Shown: positions 4,371-5,499 of the stretch, in pieces
How the letters are laid out: each line of letters opens with the position of its first letter
Numbering within the stretch: the first letter of the stretch is position 1
Assembly (NCBI GenBank): GCA_023428805.1
Contig: JAEYWW010000010.1
Span: 1-5,499 of the forward strand
DNA from: Armatimonadota bacterium
GTDB taxonomy: Bacteria; Armatimonadota; Fimbriimonadia; Fimbriimonadales; Fimbriimonadaceae
Length of the DNA: 5,499 nt
Direction: 5' to 3'
The notes under the pieces: model-generated
The model's database searches: none
The model's input: the letters and a program-made list of their open reading frames with translations, nothing else
Told to the model about the DNA's origin: nothing
Position numbers and translations under genes: made by a program

Positions 4371-4442
4371 CAGCTATTTCTCTGGAGTGATCGCACAAAT
4401 GAATGAGAAAGTTCGGATTTTCATGGGATTTGCCAGGAGGGG

Positions 4443-4448
4443 CATAAT
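4443..4448 (+). promoter_or_regulatory. Candidate -10 element (CATAAT) of the lipoprotein gene, leaderless-type spacing
   Basis: CATAAT, one base from the TATAAT consensus, ends 6 nt before the ATG at 4455. A weak -35-like TTTTCA lies at 4418-4423 with 19 nt spacing. AGGAGG at 4435-4440 would be a perfect Shine-Dalgarno but is 14 nt from the ATG, too far for normal use, and would lie upstream of a leaderless transcript start. Confidence 0.45.
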
Positions 4449-4454
4449 TGAGGC

Positions 4455-5381
4455 ATGAGGAAATTGCTGCTTCCCCTGATCGCGCTCCTCGTTGCAGGGG
4501 TCGGTTGTGCTCGCGTCGACAACTCGTCGGTGGTCCACCCTGACGGATCGGTGGATCGAACTCTTGTCGTCGCGGTGAACAATTCAATGGGGCCGGGCGG
4601 CGAGGGGCAGGAAAAAGTGATGCCCAAGAGCCTTCTGACGCTTTCGCCAAGCGCGAATTGGAAGTCGGAAGAAGGACAGAATACGCAGGGGGAGGACATC
4701 GTGACATCCACGATGAAGCTCGCACCCGGCCAATCGATCACGGACGAGTTCGTGGTGTCGGATGGCTCAGATGCAAAGGCTTCCTGCACGACCAAGGCGG
4801 AAAAATTGGCGGATGGTTCGGTGGTTTACACCGAAACGTGGACATGGAAGGGAAAGGCAGATGAGGCGGGGTCGCCTCTGGCCAAACTGGAGCCGGTGAT
4901 GAAGGAGAAGCTGTCTGCGAAAGGCATCTCCGAGGCAGATCAAAAGTCGATGACGGCCTCCACAATGCGGGTTGCATGGCGGGCGATTTTCGGGCCAGGC
5001 GAACCGCTTCTGCCCATGATGATGACCGACCCGAATCTGGCCATCCGCAAGCTGAACAACCGCATCGCGAAGCAGTTGATCGATGACCTCGGCAAGGCGG
5101 CCCCTGCGATGCCGGGTGAAGAGAAGCTGGCGGTCGCACGGGAGGTTTTGGCGGGACTGGATATGTCGCAGATGGCTGATCCCGCCGCCAATGCGCCGAC
5201 GCCTGATGAAGGGGGCAAGCAGGACTTGATGGTTTCGATCTTGTCGAGGGTGAAGGGGCCAGGTGTTTTGGTTGAATCAGACGGAGAGCTTGACTTGATC
5301 GAGAGCGAGGTTTTCTGGTCGATGTATCTTGAGGCCTGCACCTATGAGCCCGTGGTGCTTCGGGCTGTCTTCAAGCCTTGA
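4455..5381 (+). CDS. Putative lipoprotein of unknown function (308 aa)
   Basis: I do not recognise the family. The N-terminus MRKLLLPLIALLVAGVGC is a lipoprotein signal peptide: two basic residues, a hydrophobic core and a lipobox AGVGC with Cys18 as the probable lipidated residue, although Gly rather than Leu at -3 is atypical. The mature protein starts with a likely beta-rich part (VDNSSVVHPDGSVDRTLVVAV, residues 21-41), followed by a Gly/Ser/Gln-rich stretch and another strand-like block VVYTETWTWKGK (123-134). A charged, probably helical middle part holds KLEPVMKEKLSAKG (144-157) and IRKLNNRIAKQLIDDLGKA (197-215), and a second helix-to-strand part runs to the end at KP. Other cysteines are at 111 and 295. 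The product would sit on the envelope facing the periplasm. It is monocistronic and divergent from the DinB-like gene. Codon use resembles its neighbours; nothing suggests truncation. Confidence 0.85.
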   Translation: MRKLLLPLIALLVAGVGCARVDNSSVVHPDGSVDRTLVVAVNNSMGPGGEGQEKVMPKSLLTLSPSANWKSEEGQNTQGEDIVTSTMKLAPGQSITDEFVVSDGSDAKASCTTKAEKLADGSVVYTETWTWKGKADEAGSPLAKLEPVMKEKLSAKGISEADQKSMTASTMRVAWRAIFGPGEPLLPMMMTDPNLAIRKLNNRIAKQLIDDLGKAAPAMPGEEKLAVAREVLAGLDMSQMADPAANAPTPDEGGKQDLMVSILSRVKGPGVLVESDGELDLIESEVFWSMYLEACTYEPVVLRAVFKP

Positions 5382-5386
5382 GCGTG

Positions 5387-5401
5387 TGACAGTTCCTGTC
5401 A
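5387..5401 (+). terminator. Small hairpin after the lipoprotein gene, possible weak terminator
   Basis: TGACAG-TTC-CTGTCA, six perfect pairs with a three-base loop, 5 nt after the stop at 5381. No T-run follows, so termination by this element alone is doubtful; it may simply protect the 3' end. Confidence 0.3.
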
Positions 5402-5456
5402 GCCTGGACGGTGCCTGATCGCGTGAAAGTATCTGCGTCTCTCGTTGCGGTGACTT

Positions 5457-5499
5457 GGGAGCGGGCACGGCTTCGCGGGAGCTCGGCCCTCAAGAATAG
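5457..5499. repeat. Hairpin element C, copy 2, left arm only (cut by window edge)
   Basis: GGGAGCGGGCACGG and the following bases through GAGCTCGGCCCTC match the left arm of element C at 3305-3343 in direct orientation, about 32 of 39 identical, with most differences being transitions. The right arm is expected just beyond the window. This shows C is dispersed outside the main repeat cluster. Confidence 0.75.

Noticed and set aside
4435..4440. AGGAGG as Shine-Dalgarno for the lipoprotein gene
   Set aside because: It is 14 nt from the ATG, beyond usual spacing, and no alternative in-frame start lies closer; the -10-like CATAAT lies between it and the ATG.

Overview
The window is about 5.5 kb of GC-rich bacterial DNA with five genes, four intact in full and one cut by the left edge. 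The organism is not fixed by the sequence. The leading genes of all three transcription units lack a Shine-Dalgarno and carry a -10-like hexamer only 6-8 nt before the ATG, which suggests frequent leaderless mRNAs. Two operon genes resemble a gene pair I recall from Firmicutes such as Moorella, and the intergenic DNA is packed with palindromes. From memory and overall style I favour Armatimonadota (Fimbriimonadia-like), with Verrucomicrobiota as the alternative; this is low-confidence inference.

Left part (1-3034, minus strand): a tight four-gene operon transcribed right to left. It starts with a RidA enamine/imine deaminase. Five bases on (4 nt between stop and start) is a protein of the family labelled, doubtfully, quinate 5-dehydrogenase. 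After 29 nt comes a Rossmann-fold protein related to cyanobacterial long-chain acyl-ACP reductase (Aar), keeping the position of its active-site cysteine and using a TTG start. Its stop overlaps, as ATGA, the start of an MlaF/Ttg2A-type ABC ATPase of a phospholipid-transport system, which runs off the window. A plausible but untested theme is acyl/lipid metabolism coupled to envelope lipid transport, with RidA as a housekeeping detoxifier.

Middle (3035-3887): about 850 bp with no credible gene, dominated by a cluster of palindromic repeats. Two direct ~118-bp copies of a long hairpin (A and A') bracket it. Between them lie an inverted pair of 30-bp elements (B and B'), an ~80-bp hairpin (C, of which a second copy begins at the right edge of the window) and several perfect mini-hairpins. 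The arms of A and A' differ by compensatory base-pair changes, so structure appears to be conserved.

Right part (3888-5499): a DinB-like protein on the minus strand with a strong hairpin just after its stop, then, divergently, a 308-aa predicted lipoprotein of unknown function on the plus strand. The last 118 bases hold a small hairpin and the beginning of the second C repeat.
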